From: Pseudomonas viridiflava
GTDB lineage: Bacteria > Pseudomonadota > Gammaproteobacteria > Pseudomonadales > Pseudomonadaceae
Direction: 5' to 3'
Assembly: GCF_900590755.1 (NCBI RefSeq)
Contig: NZ_UUOC01000012.1
Span: forward strand, 62,001-126,000
DNA: 64,000 nucleotides
In this document: positions 52,561-63,547 of the stretch, in pieces
Numbering within the stretch: the first letter of the stretch is position 1
How the letters are laid out: each line of letters starts with the position of its first letter
Translations under genes and position numbers: made by a program
Notes under the pieces: model-generated
The model's database searches: none
Told to the model about the DNA's origin: nothing
Seen by the model: the letters and a program-made list of their open reading frames with translations, nothing else

Positions 52561-55500
52561 ATGGATCTGGATATCAGTTTTTACGACAACTACCCGAATC
52601 AGGACCTTCTGGCGCAACACCTGGAACAGTGGTTTACCCGTTACACTCCTGATAAAGCCTCGTTGCAGATGGCGTTATATAAAAGCCAGGTTAAAAGCCT
52701 GGCCGCCCGGCGGGCCTTTGCCACGGTGATTAAACCGCTCAAGTCCATTCATGACTTTGCCCTGCCATTGTTGAATGAGCAGCTGCGCAAAGAGTTCGGC
52801 CTGGAGGTCGACTGTCGGCATGTTTATCTGGAGGACATTGCCGCTACCCAGCCTTCTGTTCAGGCTTATGTACAACCCATTCTTCTGGCCGCGTTGCGCA
52901 ACTTCAAGGCTGACAGGAAGTGTCATCCTGCGTCGGGTTTGTATTACCGAACAGCGGCTTTTCCACCCGTGCGTGATGGCTTGATCATCGGGAAACTTGA
53001 AGATATCTGCGGTGCAAAAATAGCCTGTTCGACCGGCTTTATTGACATCACCCCGACTGCGTTTGCGCACATGTGCCGATCGCTGGATCTGGGCGGCAAG
53101 TACCTGGCGCATGTGAACAGTGTGCTCAAAAACAAATCGGTGGTTGAACAGGCTTTTATTCTCAAGGAGCGCTGTCGCTTTGAAGTGCTGAGCCATATCG
53201 CGCGGATGAAAGATGATATCAGCGAAGAGGCCTATAGAGTCCTGCTGGAAGTCGCGAAGCCTGGTGGACGTGCTGTCTGGCGAGGCGGGCCGGTGCAGTA
53301 CTGTTCTGCTGCACTCTTTGAGACAAAAGACGACTGGGGTATTGCGTTGCATGGCGTGTTGTTGATCGAGTCTCATCTGGCCAAGCATCAGGCCGGTGTT
53401 GCGCCGGAAAATGACGATGGTCCCCTGGTGGTCTATATGCCTGGGGAGCCGCGCCATCCGATCAAGGAATATGCTTCGGTCGCTGCATTTCTTGATTATT
53501 TGCGCGTGAGCCTGAACGACGCCAGCTACCGTGTTTACTTCGCCCGCTTTATTGATGTCAAAGACTATTCTGCGTTTTTTGACAAACTGCATCGAACGCT
53601 CAACCCGGGTGGCAGCTTTGATCCTGGGGCGGATCTGGCGCTATGCCGGACGCCCTGGAAGAATCATCCGTTTAAAGATTTGTATGAACAGGCGGTCGCC
53701 AAGCTCGTTGTCGATGCCAAAGAGCTCGCGGTACCAGTGGAGTACGGCACAAGCCAATCCACGCTGGATCCGTGGAAAGTATTCACGGGCCTTATTCATT
53801 TTGGCTTTGACCTTGGCGATGTTTTCCTGCCCGCTTCCGAAGTACGTGATCTTGCAAAAGATGCCTTCATCGGAGCAGAGGCCTGGCTTGAGGGCGATGA
53901 GGAAAAAGCTCTGAATCAGCTCTACGAAATTGGCAAAGACCTCGTTCTGACGGCAGCGCCGAAGGTGGCCAGGGAATACGAGCGACTCGCAAGAATCTAT
54001 GAGGATGGCAAGCAAGCCGTCGAGGCGCTTCAGGATTTACTCAAAGCTGCAGCCAACAGTGACGCCAGTGCTCCATCCGATGCCTCCAATGAGGATGAAA
54101 TCACCGACCTGCACCCCCTTGAACTGCGACAGCTGCGCAACCTGGCGAAGCCGTCAGCGTTTGTCGAGGGCCTGGCTCAGATCAAGTCTGAAGACGGCCG
54201 AGTCCGTTTGTGGAAGCCGGATCTTGAGTCCCTGCAGCAGTCATATACGTTGCCCAAAGCGGCTGCGCTGGATGACCGCAGCCTGTTCCGGGCTCATGGC
54301 AAAACCTGGCTGTCCATGGGCAGCCATTATTACCAGATTGTGTTCGATTCGCGGCTCAACAAGTGGCGTGTGGTCACTCCGGATGGCCGGCAGAAATACT
54401 CGCCGATACTGGAGACCAACGGCGCTGGCGCGTGGCGTGCTGAAGGTGAAAACCCCATGGGCTGGGATGCCTTCCAAGCCTTCCGGCGTTTGCATGGCGA
54501 CTACGTGCCGCTTACTGATTCGCAGATACGACAGATCCTGCGGATCACCCAGGCAGACGAGGCGCTGCTGCGCCAGATTCACATGGACAAGCTGGAGCCT
54601 CCTGCGCTGTTGATCGATTGCATACAGCGCTTTCTGATCGATAAGGAAGTCACTTACTTCATCGATCTCATGCAAAAGATGGGGTCTGTGGACCACAGTG
54701 GGCTTTCGGACAAGGGGGTTATTTCATCCATCGATCCGTATCTGGATTTCATCGTAAGGATGCCAGGCTGGCCGGAGCATCGCGCACTGCGCAGGGTGGA
54801 TGCTCGAGGCCATGTGCTGAGCAGGCATGCTAAAGGGCAAAGCGCCTCGCGCACGGTCGATGTGGTTTACACCCCCGGACACATGCAGGCACTTCTGGCA
54901 GGCCTGCTGCATGGATTGCAGCCGGTTGAGGTTGAATCGCTGCTGGTCAATGTACAGACAACACCAGGCCGCGCGCAGCAGTTGGCGTTGCGTATTGCGG
55001 CTGAAGCCAGAGGGCGGCGCAGAAGTCTTTTTGATCTGATCTATACCGCTAGAACTCGCTCTCCCGACCCTTTGATCAAACTGTTACAGCGAGACTTCCC
55101 GAGCTTGCCTGTAAGGGTCGCCAGGGAAATTATCAGGCTCGGCGACAGCGTCGAATTGCAGCGCATGAGCAGTACCGGGCGCATTCCACTGCGCCTTGCC
55201 GAGCATGCCCGTGAATACGTGCAGGAGTTGCGTGTCAACCATGCTCTGGAAAGTTTGTATTTGCACATGGAAAGCCCTGACAGCGATGTGGTCAGCCTGG
55301 ACTTGATCCACTCATTGGCTTTGTGGCCCCGGGATCTTGTGGTTGAAATGCGCAAAAAATACCTTCGACGGCCCGCTGATCTACCGCACCGGTGGTACCG
55401 GCACTGCCGCGTCTGATGTGAACGTAGTGCTGGTGCGGACCGATAACGACTATCAAACTTTTACCCCTCAAGGCGAGCGCACGCTGCTTGGCAGCTCGCG

Positions 55501-57556
55501 CTTGCGAACTACCCTCTGCAATACCCTGTCCAGTCAAACCCGGTTGACCCACGACGTGCATGAGTTGGAGGAGTTGCTGGGCGATCTCGCGACTTCGCAA
55601 CGGTCGAAGGCCAAGCGGGCGCTGGGTATGCAGCAGAGCAAGCCACGGATCATATGGCCGACGCGCTCGGATGACGGGCGAATCGGTTATCGATTGAGCA
55701 GTCGTGTGCGCGGATTGTTTAACAGATTGAGAACCAACGCACCGGCCTACTCCCCGGAACTGGCGGTCAAGGGGCTGTACCCGCAGTTCTCGTTCCATCA
55801 GATTGCCGTCTTTCTGCAGGCTCTGGCTGAGGGCTGTACGGGGACCACTCTGGCGAAGAAGGACTGGGTCAGGGCTCGCTTGAACGAGTTGAACGAGGAA
55901 TACGCGACGCTGCAACACGTCCTCGATGGCTGGGTGGCGCAGGCTCGCTACGCGCATCCTGAGCCACTGGCCGGAGTCAGCGCCGATGCGCGGGAAGCAG
56001 CACGGCTGGCCATTCTGGCTTGTTGGCGCCGACAGCCCGAGTCGCGGATTGATTCCAGCGTCGCGGATTCAGCGCATCAATTGAATCTGGTCAATCTGGA
56101 TATAGGCGCGTTACCGCCAATCACGGCGAACTTTAACCACGTGCAGGCCTTGAGGCTTGAAAACATTGCCCTGACCTCGGGCGGTGCCCAGGCCTTTGTC
56201 AGACGATTCCCCGAGTTGCGCAGGTTATCCCTGAGCAACAACCGAATTGAGTCAGTGCCAGAGGTACTGGATCGCCTGACCAACCTTCGAACCCTGACCC
56301 TGAGCCATAACCCGATCCATGTCGATGGGCGAGGGATGCACTGTTTGCAGCGTCTGAGCCTGTTGAAAGTCCTGTTGCTGGAGGGGCGAGATATCAATAT
56401 CACTGCACCTCTGGATGTCAGCCGCTGGCCGGCGCTGGTGGAAATTCGCCTCAGGGACTGCGGACTACCCACCCTGCCACTCGGGCTGGATGTACGTGAG
56501 ACGTTGAGGCACGTCGACTTGCGTCGCAACCAGATCACTGCCATTGATGAGCAGACCCTTCGCGCGATTGCCGGGCGCACAAGGCTCTATTTACGTCTGC
56601 ATCAGAACCCGCTCAATGCCCAGACCATTGCCAGGGCAGCGATCCTCTTTGACGAAGTGGCACTGGTGCGGATGGGGATAGGTAACATTCAGGCGGATAG
56701 CTGGGCGCGGACGACCGCTCAGTGGCTGGCTGAAACCGGTGACGAGCAGCAGCACAGGCGCTGGGAATCCTTGCAGCGTGAGCCGGGTGCCGAGGCGTTC
56801 AAGCTACTGGTCAATGACCTGCTCCTGACCGCTGACTACCGGGACAACCGTCGCCTGTTGACCGAGCGCCTGTGGCGAATGATCGATGCATTGGCCGGGT
56901 CTGAAGCGTTGCAGCAAGAACTGTTCGCCCTGGCGGCGCATCCGGAAACCTGCGGCGACGGCACCATGATCACTTTCAATATGCTGGACATCCGGGTGCA
57001 GGTTTTCCAGCTGGAATCGCTGCCGGGAGGCAAAACCCCGGTGGACATGTTCAAGTTGATGCGCGGCCTGGAACGTCTGGATGAGCTGGAGAGACTTGCC
57101 CTGGAAGACTTCAATGCCCGGGTCGTCACTCAACCTCGCCTGGATCAGGTTGAGGTCAGGCTGGTCTATCCCACTCGCCTGCGCGAGGAGCTGGCGTTGC
57201 CGGGGCAGTCGCAAGGGATGTTGTTCGAAGGCATTTCCGGGGTGGATGAGAGCATGCTCGATAGCGCCAAAGCGCGGGTGCTGGCGAGGGAAAGCACGCC
57301 TGAATTTCTTCAGTCGCTGATTGCCCGAAAGGACTGGATGACGTTCCTGGAGGATCACTTTCAACAGGACTTCGACAAGGTCCGACTGCCTTTTCATGAG
57401 CGGCAGGACTTGCTCGACGGACAGCACGAGACCATGACCGACGATGACTACTTGAATAATGTGAATACGGTTTTTCAGGAGCTTAAACGGGCCGTCGACA
57501 GAAAAGCGCTGCAACTGACCGCTGATATTGCCCTGCTGGCCTCGGAGCCGGCCTGA
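52561..57556 (+). CDS. Dermonecrotic toxin (DUF6543)-LRR-NEL E3 ubiquitin ligase, split by a frameshift
   Basis: Two overlapping frames, 52561-55416 and from 55337 to 57556, that together make about 1664 residues. The first carries the DUF6543 toxin domain and the linker with WLSMGSHYYQIVFDSRLNKW. The second carries leucine-rich repeats (56080-56680; LRRLSLSNNRIESVPEVLDR, LRTLTLSHNPIHVDGRGM) and a C-terminal NEL domain with the C-x-D catalytic motif HPETCGDGTMITF (TGC at 56951). NEL enzymes such as IpaH, SspH and SlrP attach ubiquitin to host proteins. The frames join at A6 (55354-55359): removing one A gives EMRKNTFDGPLIYR. The second frame has no RBS or good start of its own. Secretion route unknown; no secretion genes are nearby. 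Either broken, or rescued by slippage, or a sequencing error. Confidence 0.85.
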
Positions 57557-57639
57557 CGTCGGACCGCACTGACTGATCGTGAACAATTCTCGCCAATGGG
57601 GGATACTCGGCGCATCTGAGCCGCCTTTGAGAATTGCGC

Positions 57640-58764
57640 ATGCCTGTACAGACCCTCGACAGCCTGAGCACGATCGTGTCCTCGCAATGGGACGCGCTCT
57701 TGCCCGGCAATCAGCCTTTCGTGCGTCACGCCTTTCTCAGCGCCCTGGAAGACAGCGGCAGCCTGGGGCCGCGCTCGGGCTGGAAAGCCGAACATGTGCT
57801 CAATTACCGGGACGGTGAACTGGTCGCAGCCATGCCCGCCTATCGCAAGTGGCATTCCTACGGCGAGTACGTGTTCGATCACAGTTGGGCGGACGCCTGC
57901 CGTCGGGCGGGCATCGCGTACTACCCCAAGCTGTTGGGGGCGGTACCGTTCAGCCCGGTGAGTGGGCCGCGAATTCTGTCGGCTTCACCTGAGGCGGGTA
58001 TTGAACTACTCAACAGCCTGCCGGGTTATCTGGAGGCTGAGGGGCTGTCCAGCGCTCACGTCAACTTCACCGACCCGCTGGCGGATGCGTTTCTTGATGA
58101 GCAGCCGGGCTGGCTGCAGCGCTATGGCTGCCAGTTTCATTGGCAGAATCGTGGTTATCGGGACTTTCAGGACTTCCTTGACGCCCTGAGTTCGCGCAAG
58201 CGCAAGCAGATGCGCAAGGAGCGTGAGCAAGTGGCAGGGCAGGGCATTGAGTTTGATTGGCTGGAAGGCCATCAACTCAGCGAGCTGTTGTGGGATTTTG
58301 TCTACGCCTGTTATTCCAACACCTACGAGGTACGTGGGCAGTCGCCGTATCTGACTCGCGAGTTCTTCAGCCTGCTGGCCGAGCGCATGCCCGAAGCGAT
58401 TCGCGTAGTCATTGCCCGTCAGGGAGCACGGCCGGTGGCCATGGCGTTCAGCCTGCTGGGCGGCGACAGTTTCTATGGCCGCTACTGGGGCTGCCTGGCC
58501 GAGTTCGACCGGCTGCACTTCGAGACGTGTTTTTATCAAGGCATGGATTACGCCATTGCTCATGGCTACAAACGTTTCGACGCGGGCGCGCAAGGGGAAC
58601 ACAAGCTCATTCGTGGCTTCGAACCGGTGATCACCCATTCGTGGCATTACCTGACACACCCAGGCCTCAAGGACGCGGTGAGTGATTTTCTGGATCAGGA
58701 ACGCGTCGGCATCCTGGCCTACGCCGAAGATGCCCGCGGGGCGTTGCCGTATCGGCAGGTTTGA
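57640..58764 (+). CDS. FemAB-like GNAT acyltransferase (DUF482/peptidogalycan family)
   Basis: 374 residues, soluble. The tandem GNAT-like fold of the PF04339 family, with YRKWHSYGEYVFDHSWADAC, FLDALSSRKRKQMRKEREQV and the C-terminal YRFDAGAQGEHKLIRGFEP-type motif (seen as FDAGAQGEHKLIRGFEPV). Members are predicted to transfer amino acids or acyl groups to cell-wall or lipid acceptors; the true substrate is not known. Start 57640 gives MPVQTLDSLSTIV, as in relatives; the TTG two codons upstream is unlikely. It follows the NEL gene by 83 bases but belongs to the core genome. Confidence 0.85.
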   Translation: MPVQTLDSLSTIVSSQWDALLPGNQPFVRHAFLSALEDSGSLGPRSGWKAEHVLNYRDGELVAAMPAYRKWHSYGEYVFDHSWADACRRAGIAYYPKLLGAVPFSPVSGPRILSASPEAGIELLNSLPGYLEAEGLSSAHVNFTDPLADAFLDEQPGWLQRYGCQFHWQNRGYRDFQDFLDALSSRKRKQMRKEREQVAGQGIEFDWLEGHQLSELLWDFVYACYSNTYEVRGQSPYLTREFFSLLAERMPEAIRVVIARQGARPVAMAFSLLGGDSFYGRYWGCLAEFDRLHFETCFYQGMDYAIAHGYKRFDAGAQGEHKLIRGFEPVITHSWHYLTHPGLKDAVSDFLDQERVGILAYAEDARGALPYRQV

Positions 58765-58773
58765 GTGAGCTGT

Positions 58774-58858
58774 CTGTAGGAGCTGCCGCAGGCTGCGAAC
58801 AGCGGTGTGTCAGACAGACCACCTTCGCAGCCCTCGTAACCTCGGTCAGCTCCTACAG
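58774..58858. repeat. REP inverted repeat (class A, right arm disrupted)
   Basis: Left arm TGTAGGAGCTGCCGCAGGCT. The right arm is interrupted: TTCGCAGCC-CTCGTAACCTCGG-TCAGCTCCTACAG. Confidence 0.78.
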
Positions 58859-58900
58859 TTCACCTTGGCTAATACACGTGGGCGGGGCTGATGCTGACTT

Positions 58901-58944
58901 TGTGGGAGCGAGCAAGGTGGAGCGCCACCCCGGTCGCTCCCACA
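58901..58944. repeat. Short inverted repeat (TGTGGGAGCGA type)
   Basis: TGTGGGAGCGA and TCGCTCCCACA with a 22-base spacer. Its ends match the outer part of class D arms. Confidence 0.7.
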
Positions 58945-58979
58945 GATCTGAAGTCACTCTCCTAATCAATCCAAATCTT

Positions 58980-59069
58980 GTGGGACCGGCTTTAGCCGGG
59001 AAGGCGGCATTTCAGTCCATACATATGCAATGGATGTAATGGCCTCTTCCCGGCTAAAGCCGGTCCCAC
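58980..59069. repeat. REP inverted repeat (class B)
   Basis: Perfect class B arms. With 58774 and 58901 this makes three repeat types packed in 300 bases between convergent genes. Confidence 0.9.
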
Positions 59070-59094
59070 TACTGGGGCGCATTGCAGGCTAACC

Positions 59095-60927
59095 TCAATC
59101 AATCCCCACAAACCCACCGGTCTGGTGCTGCCATAGGCGCGCATACAACCCGCCATGGGCCAGCAGTTCGGCGTGGGTGCCGGTTTCGGCGATCTTGCCG
59201 TTTTCCAGGACCACCAGCCGATCCATCCGGGCGATGGTGGACAGGCGGTGGGCGATGGCGATCACGGTCTTGCCTTGCATCAGGGTTTCCAGGCTTTCCT
59301 GAATGGCGGCTTCAACCTCCGAGTCCAGCGCTGAAGTGGCTTCGTCCATGATCAGGATCGGCGCGTCCTTGAGCAGCACTCTAGCGATAGCGATACGTTG
59401 ACGCTGACCACCGGACAACTTGACGCCGCGCTCACCCACATGCGCCTCGAAACCCATGCGCCCTTCGGCATCGGACAGCAGCGGAATGAACTCATCAGCC
59501 CGCGCCTTGTGCACCGCTTCCCAGAGTTGCGCATCGGTAGCGTCCGGTTTGCCGTAAAGCAGGTTGTCCCGAATCGAACGGTGCAGCAGCGAGGTGTCTT
59601 GGGTGATCATGCCGATCTGTTCCCGCAGGCTTTCCTGTGACACGTGGGAAATGTCCTGACCGTCGATCAGAATGCGTCCGTCCTGCACGTCATACATACG
59701 CAGCAGCAGGTTCACCAGCGTCGATTTGCCCGCACCGGAAGGGCCGATCAAACCAATTTTCTCCCCCGGTTTGATGTCCAGATTCAGACCGTGAATGATC
59801 CCGTTGCCATTGCCGTAATGGAAATCCACCCCGTCGAATTTCACGCCGCCGTTGGCCACGTTCAAACGCGGCGCAGGTTTGCGGTCGGTGACGCTGACCG
59901 GCTGGGAAATGCTCGCCAGACCGTCCTGGACCATGCCGATGTTTTCGAAGATGCCGTTGACCACCCACATGATCCAGCCGGACATATTGACGATACGAAT
60001 CGCCAGACCGGTGGCTAGTGCGATGGCACCGACGGAGATCAGCGACTGAGTCCACAGCCACAGGGCCAGGCCGGTGGTGGTCACGATCAGAATGCCGTTC
60101 ATGCTGGTGATCACGGTATCCATGGCCGTGACGACGCGACCGGCCAGCTGGCTTTTTTCGGTCTGTTCGGTGATCGCTTCACGGGCGTACTGCTGTTCGA
60201 AATTGGTGTGAGCGAACAGCTTCAACGTGGTGATGTTGGTGTAGCCATCGACGATACGGCCCATGAGTTTGGAGCGCGCATCGGAAGACACCACCGAGCG
60301 TTCCTTCACTCGAGGCACGAAGTAGCAAAGGGCGAGAATGTAGGCAGCGATCCACACCAGCAGCGGAATCATCAGGCGCCAGTCGGCCTCGGCGAACAGC
60401 ACCAGAGCGCTGATGGCGTAAATCAGCACGTGCCAGAGGGCGTCTACGGCCTGTACGGCGGAGTCGCGCAACGAGTTGCCGGTCTGCATGATGCGTTGGG
60501 CGATACGTCCGGCGAAGTCGTTCTGAAAGAAACGCACACTCTGTTTGAGCACGTAACTGTGGTTTTGCCAGCGGATCATGCTGGTCATGCCGGGGCTGAT
60601 GGTCTGGTGCACCAGCAGGTCGTGCAGGCCGACGAAAATCGGCCGCAACAGTAGAGCAACCACCGCCATCCAAATGAACTCGCTGGCGTGGATGCTGAAG
60701 AAATCTTTATCGGGCGTGCCTTGGGCCAGGTCGATGATGCGGCTCAGGTAGCTGAACAGCGCAACTTCGATCAAGGCGCCGATCAGGCCAACCACTAACA
60801 GTGCGGCGAAACTCGGCCAGACCTGACGCAGGTAGTAGATGTAAAACGCCAGGACTTTATTCGGGGGAGCATCGGTAGGGGCGTCACGGAAAATGTCGAT
60901 CAGTTTTTCAAAACGACGATAGAACAT
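59095..60927 (-). CDS. ABC exporter, fused membrane and ATPase domains
   Basis: 610 residues. Six membrane helices (about residues 30-320), then an ATPase domain with GPSGAGKST (Walker A), LSGGQRQRIAIARVLLKDAP (signature), LIMDEATSALDSE (Walker B) and AHRLST (H-loop). A type IV (MsbA-like) half-transporter that should work as a homodimer in the inner membrane. Substrate unknown; multidrug or lipid export are the usual roles in this group. Monocistronic, 25 bases from a REP cluster at its 3' end. Confidence 0.88.
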   Translation of the reverse strand: MFYRRFEKLIDIFRDAPTDAPPNKVLAFYIYYLRQVWPSFAALLVVGLIGALIEVALFSYLSRIIDLAQGTPDKDFFSIHASEFIWMAVVALLLRPIFVGLHDLLVHQTISPGMTSMIRWQNHSYVLKQSVRFFQNDFAGRIAQRIMQTGNSLRDSAVQAVDALWHVLIYAISALVLFAEADWRLMIPLLVWIAAYILALCYFVPRVKERSVVSSDARSKLMGRIVDGYTNITTLKLFAHTNFEQQYAREAITEQTEKSQLAGRVVTAMDTVITSMNGILIVTTTGLALWLWTQSLISVGAIALATGLAIRIVNMSGWIMWVVNGIFENIGMVQDGLASISQPVSVTDRKPAPRLNVANGGVKFDGVDFHYGNGNGIIHGLNLDIKPGEKIGLIGPSGAGKSTLVNLLLRMYDVQDGRILIDGQDISHVSQESLREQIGMITQDTSLLHRSIRDNLLYGKPDATDAQLWEAVHKARADEFIPLLSDAEGRMGFEAHVGERGVKLSGGQRQRIAIARVLLKDAPILIMDEATSALDSEVEAAIQESLETLMQGKTVIAIAHRLSTIARMDRLVVLENGKIAETGTHAELLAHGGLYARLWQHQTGGFVGID

Positions 60928-61040
60928 TGGCGATGATGCCCACGAGTTAGGCGGGCTCTCCTTACTGAGCGGATAGTCCTCTGATCGGACCGCATGAAAC
61001 CTTGAATGCTTCGAGAGATTTCATGCGCATCCGTCACTGC

Positions 61041-61607
61041 TTAATCAATACGTTTCGCAGACTTGATATAGATCGGGTCGATAGGCACGTTCTGCATGCC
61101 TTGTTTGTTGCCAGCCTGGGCGTTGACGATCTGGTCGACCACGTCCATGCCTTTGACCACTTTGCCGAATACCGCATAACCGAAATCACGGGTGCCGTGG
61201 TCGAGCATGGCGTTGTCGTTGGTGTTGATAAAGAACTGGCTAGTGGCCGAGTTCACCACCGAAGTACGGGCCATGGCGACAGTGCCGCGCACGTTGTGCA
61301 GGCCGTTTTCAGCTTCGTTCTTGATCGGGTCCTTGGTCGGCTTCTGCATCATCTGTGCAGTAAAGCCGCCGCCCTGGGCCATGAAACCCGGAATCACGCG
61401 GTGGAAGATCGTGTTGTTGTAAAAGCCGCTGTCGACGTAGCCCAAGAAGTTCTGGGTGCTGATCGGCGCTTTGGCGTCTTCGAGCTGGATTTCAATCGCG
61501 CCGAAGCTGGTATCGAGCAGGACATGAGTCTGCTTGGCGGGTGTCGCGGCCAGAAGACTGGTAGCGAACATCACGGAGCAGGCGGCGATAGCGATTTTTT
61601 TCAGCAT
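61041..61607 (-). CDS. ppiA: Periplasmic peptidyl-prolyl cis-trans isomerase A (cyclophilin)
   Basis: 188 residues. Signal peptide [20 protein letters not shown], then a cyclophilin domain with [19 protein letters not shown] (catalytic Arg and Phe), [19 protein letters not shown] and [14 protein letters not shown]. It speeds proline isomerisation in folding exported proteins. Start ATG at 61607 with AGGATC upstream. Confidence 0.93.
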   Translation of the reverse strand: MLKKIAIAACSVMFATSLLAATPAKQTHVLLDTSFGAIEIQLEDAKAPISTQNFLGYVDSGFYNNTIFHRVIPGFMAQGGGFTAQMMQKPTKDPIKNEAENGLHNVRGTVAMARTSVVNSATSQFFINTNDNAMLDHGTRDFGYAVFGKVVKGMDVVDQIVNAQAGNKQGMQNVPIDPIYIKSAKRID

Positions 61608-61731
61608 GGTTCAGTTGATCCTGATTAGGTGGTTTCGACTGCGATCATTGTTCGAGTACAGGCCGCAAGGTAATCACGTTTGGCATTTCTTGCCCAGTGT
61701 TCAGGCGGTTTAACCAAACGGGTAGTGCTAT

Positions 61732-62520
61732 TCAGACCGGTACGCCATTGATGAATTCCAGCACCACGCGGTTGAATTCCTCAGGTTGGTCCAGCGGCGT
61801 GGCATGGCGTGAGTCCTTGATGACCACCAGCTTCGCGTGGGGGATCAGCTTTACGTAGGCCTCTTTGAGCGACACGGGAGTGTAGTCCCGATCGGCGCTG
61901 ACAATCAGTGTCGGGCAGGTGATGCGCGACAGTTTGGGCTGCACGCCCCAGCCCACGATGGCATCGAAGCTGGCCAGATAGGCACGTTTGTCGTTTTCTG
62001 CCCAGCGACTGGCTATTTTGCGTCGCAAGTCGTCCTGTTCTGGCTTGGGGAACAGGTTTCGGCCAATCGCCTTGCCGAGGGTTTCCATGCTCAGCAGCCG
62101 CGCCAGGCCCCAGCGTTTGGCGTATTGCCAGACATCATTGGCATTCTGGACTTTCACTTGAGGTGCGCTGTTGACGACGCACAGGCTTTTGAGCAAATGC
62201 GGCTGATCCACCGCCAGCTGGAAGCCAATCATGCCGCCCATGGACAGCCCGAGGACATGCACCGGCCCCAGATTCAGATGCTCGATCAAGGCTTCGACAT
62301 CCCCGGCAAAGCCGCGAATGCTGTAGCGCTCCCGAGGTTTACCCGAGCGGCCATGACCGCGCATGTCCATGGCAATAACCCGGTACTGTTCGGCCAATAC
62401 CGGAATCTGATATTCCCAGTCCCGGCAGCTGGAGCCCAGACCGTGCAGCAATAACAAGGGCGGGCCCTGGCCATATTCTTCGTAATGCAGTGAGCAACCG
62501 TCATGTTCGAAATGGGCCAT
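61732..62520 (-). CDS. Alpha/beta hydrolase
   Basis: 262 residues. Oxyanion motif LLHGLGSSCRDWEYQ, RGHGRSGKP, nucleophile GLSMGGMIGFQ, acid VSADRDYTPV and His in DSRHATPLDQP: a full Ser-Asp-His triad in the 3-oxoadipate enol-lactonase/BioH-like branch. The substrate cannot be told from sequence. No signal peptide. 42 bases upstream on the same strand is the LysR gene (62563-63486), so the two may be co-transcribed. Confidence 0.85.
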   Translation of the reverse strand: MAHFEHDGCSLHYEEYGQGPPLLLLHGLGSSCRDWEYQIPVLAEQYRVIAMDMRGHGRSGKPRERYSIRGFAGDVEALIEHLNLGPVHVLGLSMGGMIGFQLAVDQPHLLKSLCVVNSAPQVKVQNANDVWQYAKRWGLARLLSMETLGKAIGRNLFPKPEQDDLRRKIASRWAENDKRAYLASFDAIVGWGVQPKLSRITCPTLIVSADRDYTPVSLKEAYVKLIPHAKLVVIKDSRHATPLDQPEEFNRVVLEFINGVPV

Positions 62521-62562
62521 GGACAGCTCCTTGTCTGGCGTGTGGGTTCTGATCTAACGGGT

Positions 62563-63486
62563 TCAGGCCTGTTGCGGTGCGGCGAAAGCGGCGGTCAGTG
62601 GCGCGGTGTCGAAGGTGCGGATCAGCTCGATGAGAATCTGCGTAGCCGGGCCCAGAGGTTTGTCCTTGCTGGAGTAAAGATAGAAGGTCGGGTTGCGACT
62701 GCCACCTTTATCCATGGGCAGCGCCTTGAGCACGCCTTCGCGCAGCTCGCGTTCGATCAAATGGCGCGGCAACCAGGCAAAGCCCAATCCGCTGCTGACG
62801 AAGGTGGCCGCTGTTGCCAGGCTGCCCACAGTCCAGCGCTGCTCGGCACCCAGCCAGCCCACGTCGCGGGGTTGCTGACGACCTGAGTCGCGGATCACCA
62901 CTTGCAGCTGGCTTTCCAGATCCTGGAAATTCAGCTCGCGATGCAATTGATGCAGGGCGTGTTCCGGGTGAGCGACTGCGACAAACTCCACGGCGCTCAT
63001 CTCAGTGCCCAGATAACCGGGGATGCTGAAACCGCTGATGGCCAGATCGGCGACGCCTTCGAGCAACACTTCTTCGACGCCGGACAGCACTTCTTCACGC
63101 AAACGCACACGGCAACCCCGGCTCTGGGGCATGAACGCGGTCAGGGCGCGCACCAGACGCGCATTGGGGTAGGCTGCGTCCACTACCAGACGAACCTCGG
63201 CTTCCCAGCCCTGCTCCATGTGGTGGGCCAGGTCTTCGAGCTGGCTGGCCTGTTTGACCAGTTGCCGAGAGCGACGCAGCAACACGCCGCCAGCCTCGGT
63301 CAGCACGGCTTTGCGCCCGTCGATGCGCAACAACGGCACGCCGAGCTGGTCCTGCATGCGGGCCACGGTGTAGCTCACCGACGACTGAGAACGATGCAGC
63401 ACTTCGGCTGCCTGGGCGAAACCGCCGTGATCGACCACGGCTTGTAAGGTTCGCCACTGATCCAGGGTGACGCGGGGGGCTTTCAT
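62563..63486 (-). CDS. LysR-family transcriptional regulator
   Basis: 307 residues. Helix-turn-helix in TLQAVVDHGGFAQAAEVLHRSQSSVSYTVA (residues about 15-45), then the effector domain from about residue 92 (EVRLVVDAAYPNARLV). It starts 61 bases from the divergent small exported gene at 63548 and lies just upstream of the hydrolase on its own strand; either could be a target. Confidence 0.9.
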   Translation of the reverse strand: MKAPRVTLDQWRTLQAVVDHGGFAQAAEVLHRSQSSVSYTVARMQDQLGVPLLRIDGRKAVLTEAGGVLLRRSRQLVKQASQLEDLAHHMEQGWEAEVRLVVDAAYPNARLVRALTAFMPQSRGCRVRLREEVLSGVEEVLLEGVADLAISGFSIPGYLGTEMSAVEFVAVAHPEHALHQLHRELNFQDLESQLQVVIRDSGRQQPRDVGWLGAEQRWTVGSLATAATFVSSGLGFAWLPRHLIERELREGVLKALPMDKGGSRNPTFYLYSSKDKPLGPATQILIELIRTFDTAPLTAAFAAPQQA

Positions 63487-63547
63487 GTGTAGCTCCTCTT
63501 TTGCTGCGCTTTGTCCTAATCTGCCAGTCCCTCTCTGGAGACTGCCG

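Noticed and set aside
55337..57556. The second NEL frame as a separate gene with a TTG start
   Set aside because: The start lies inside the preceding frame without an RBS, and the protein family is normally a single chain that includes both parts.
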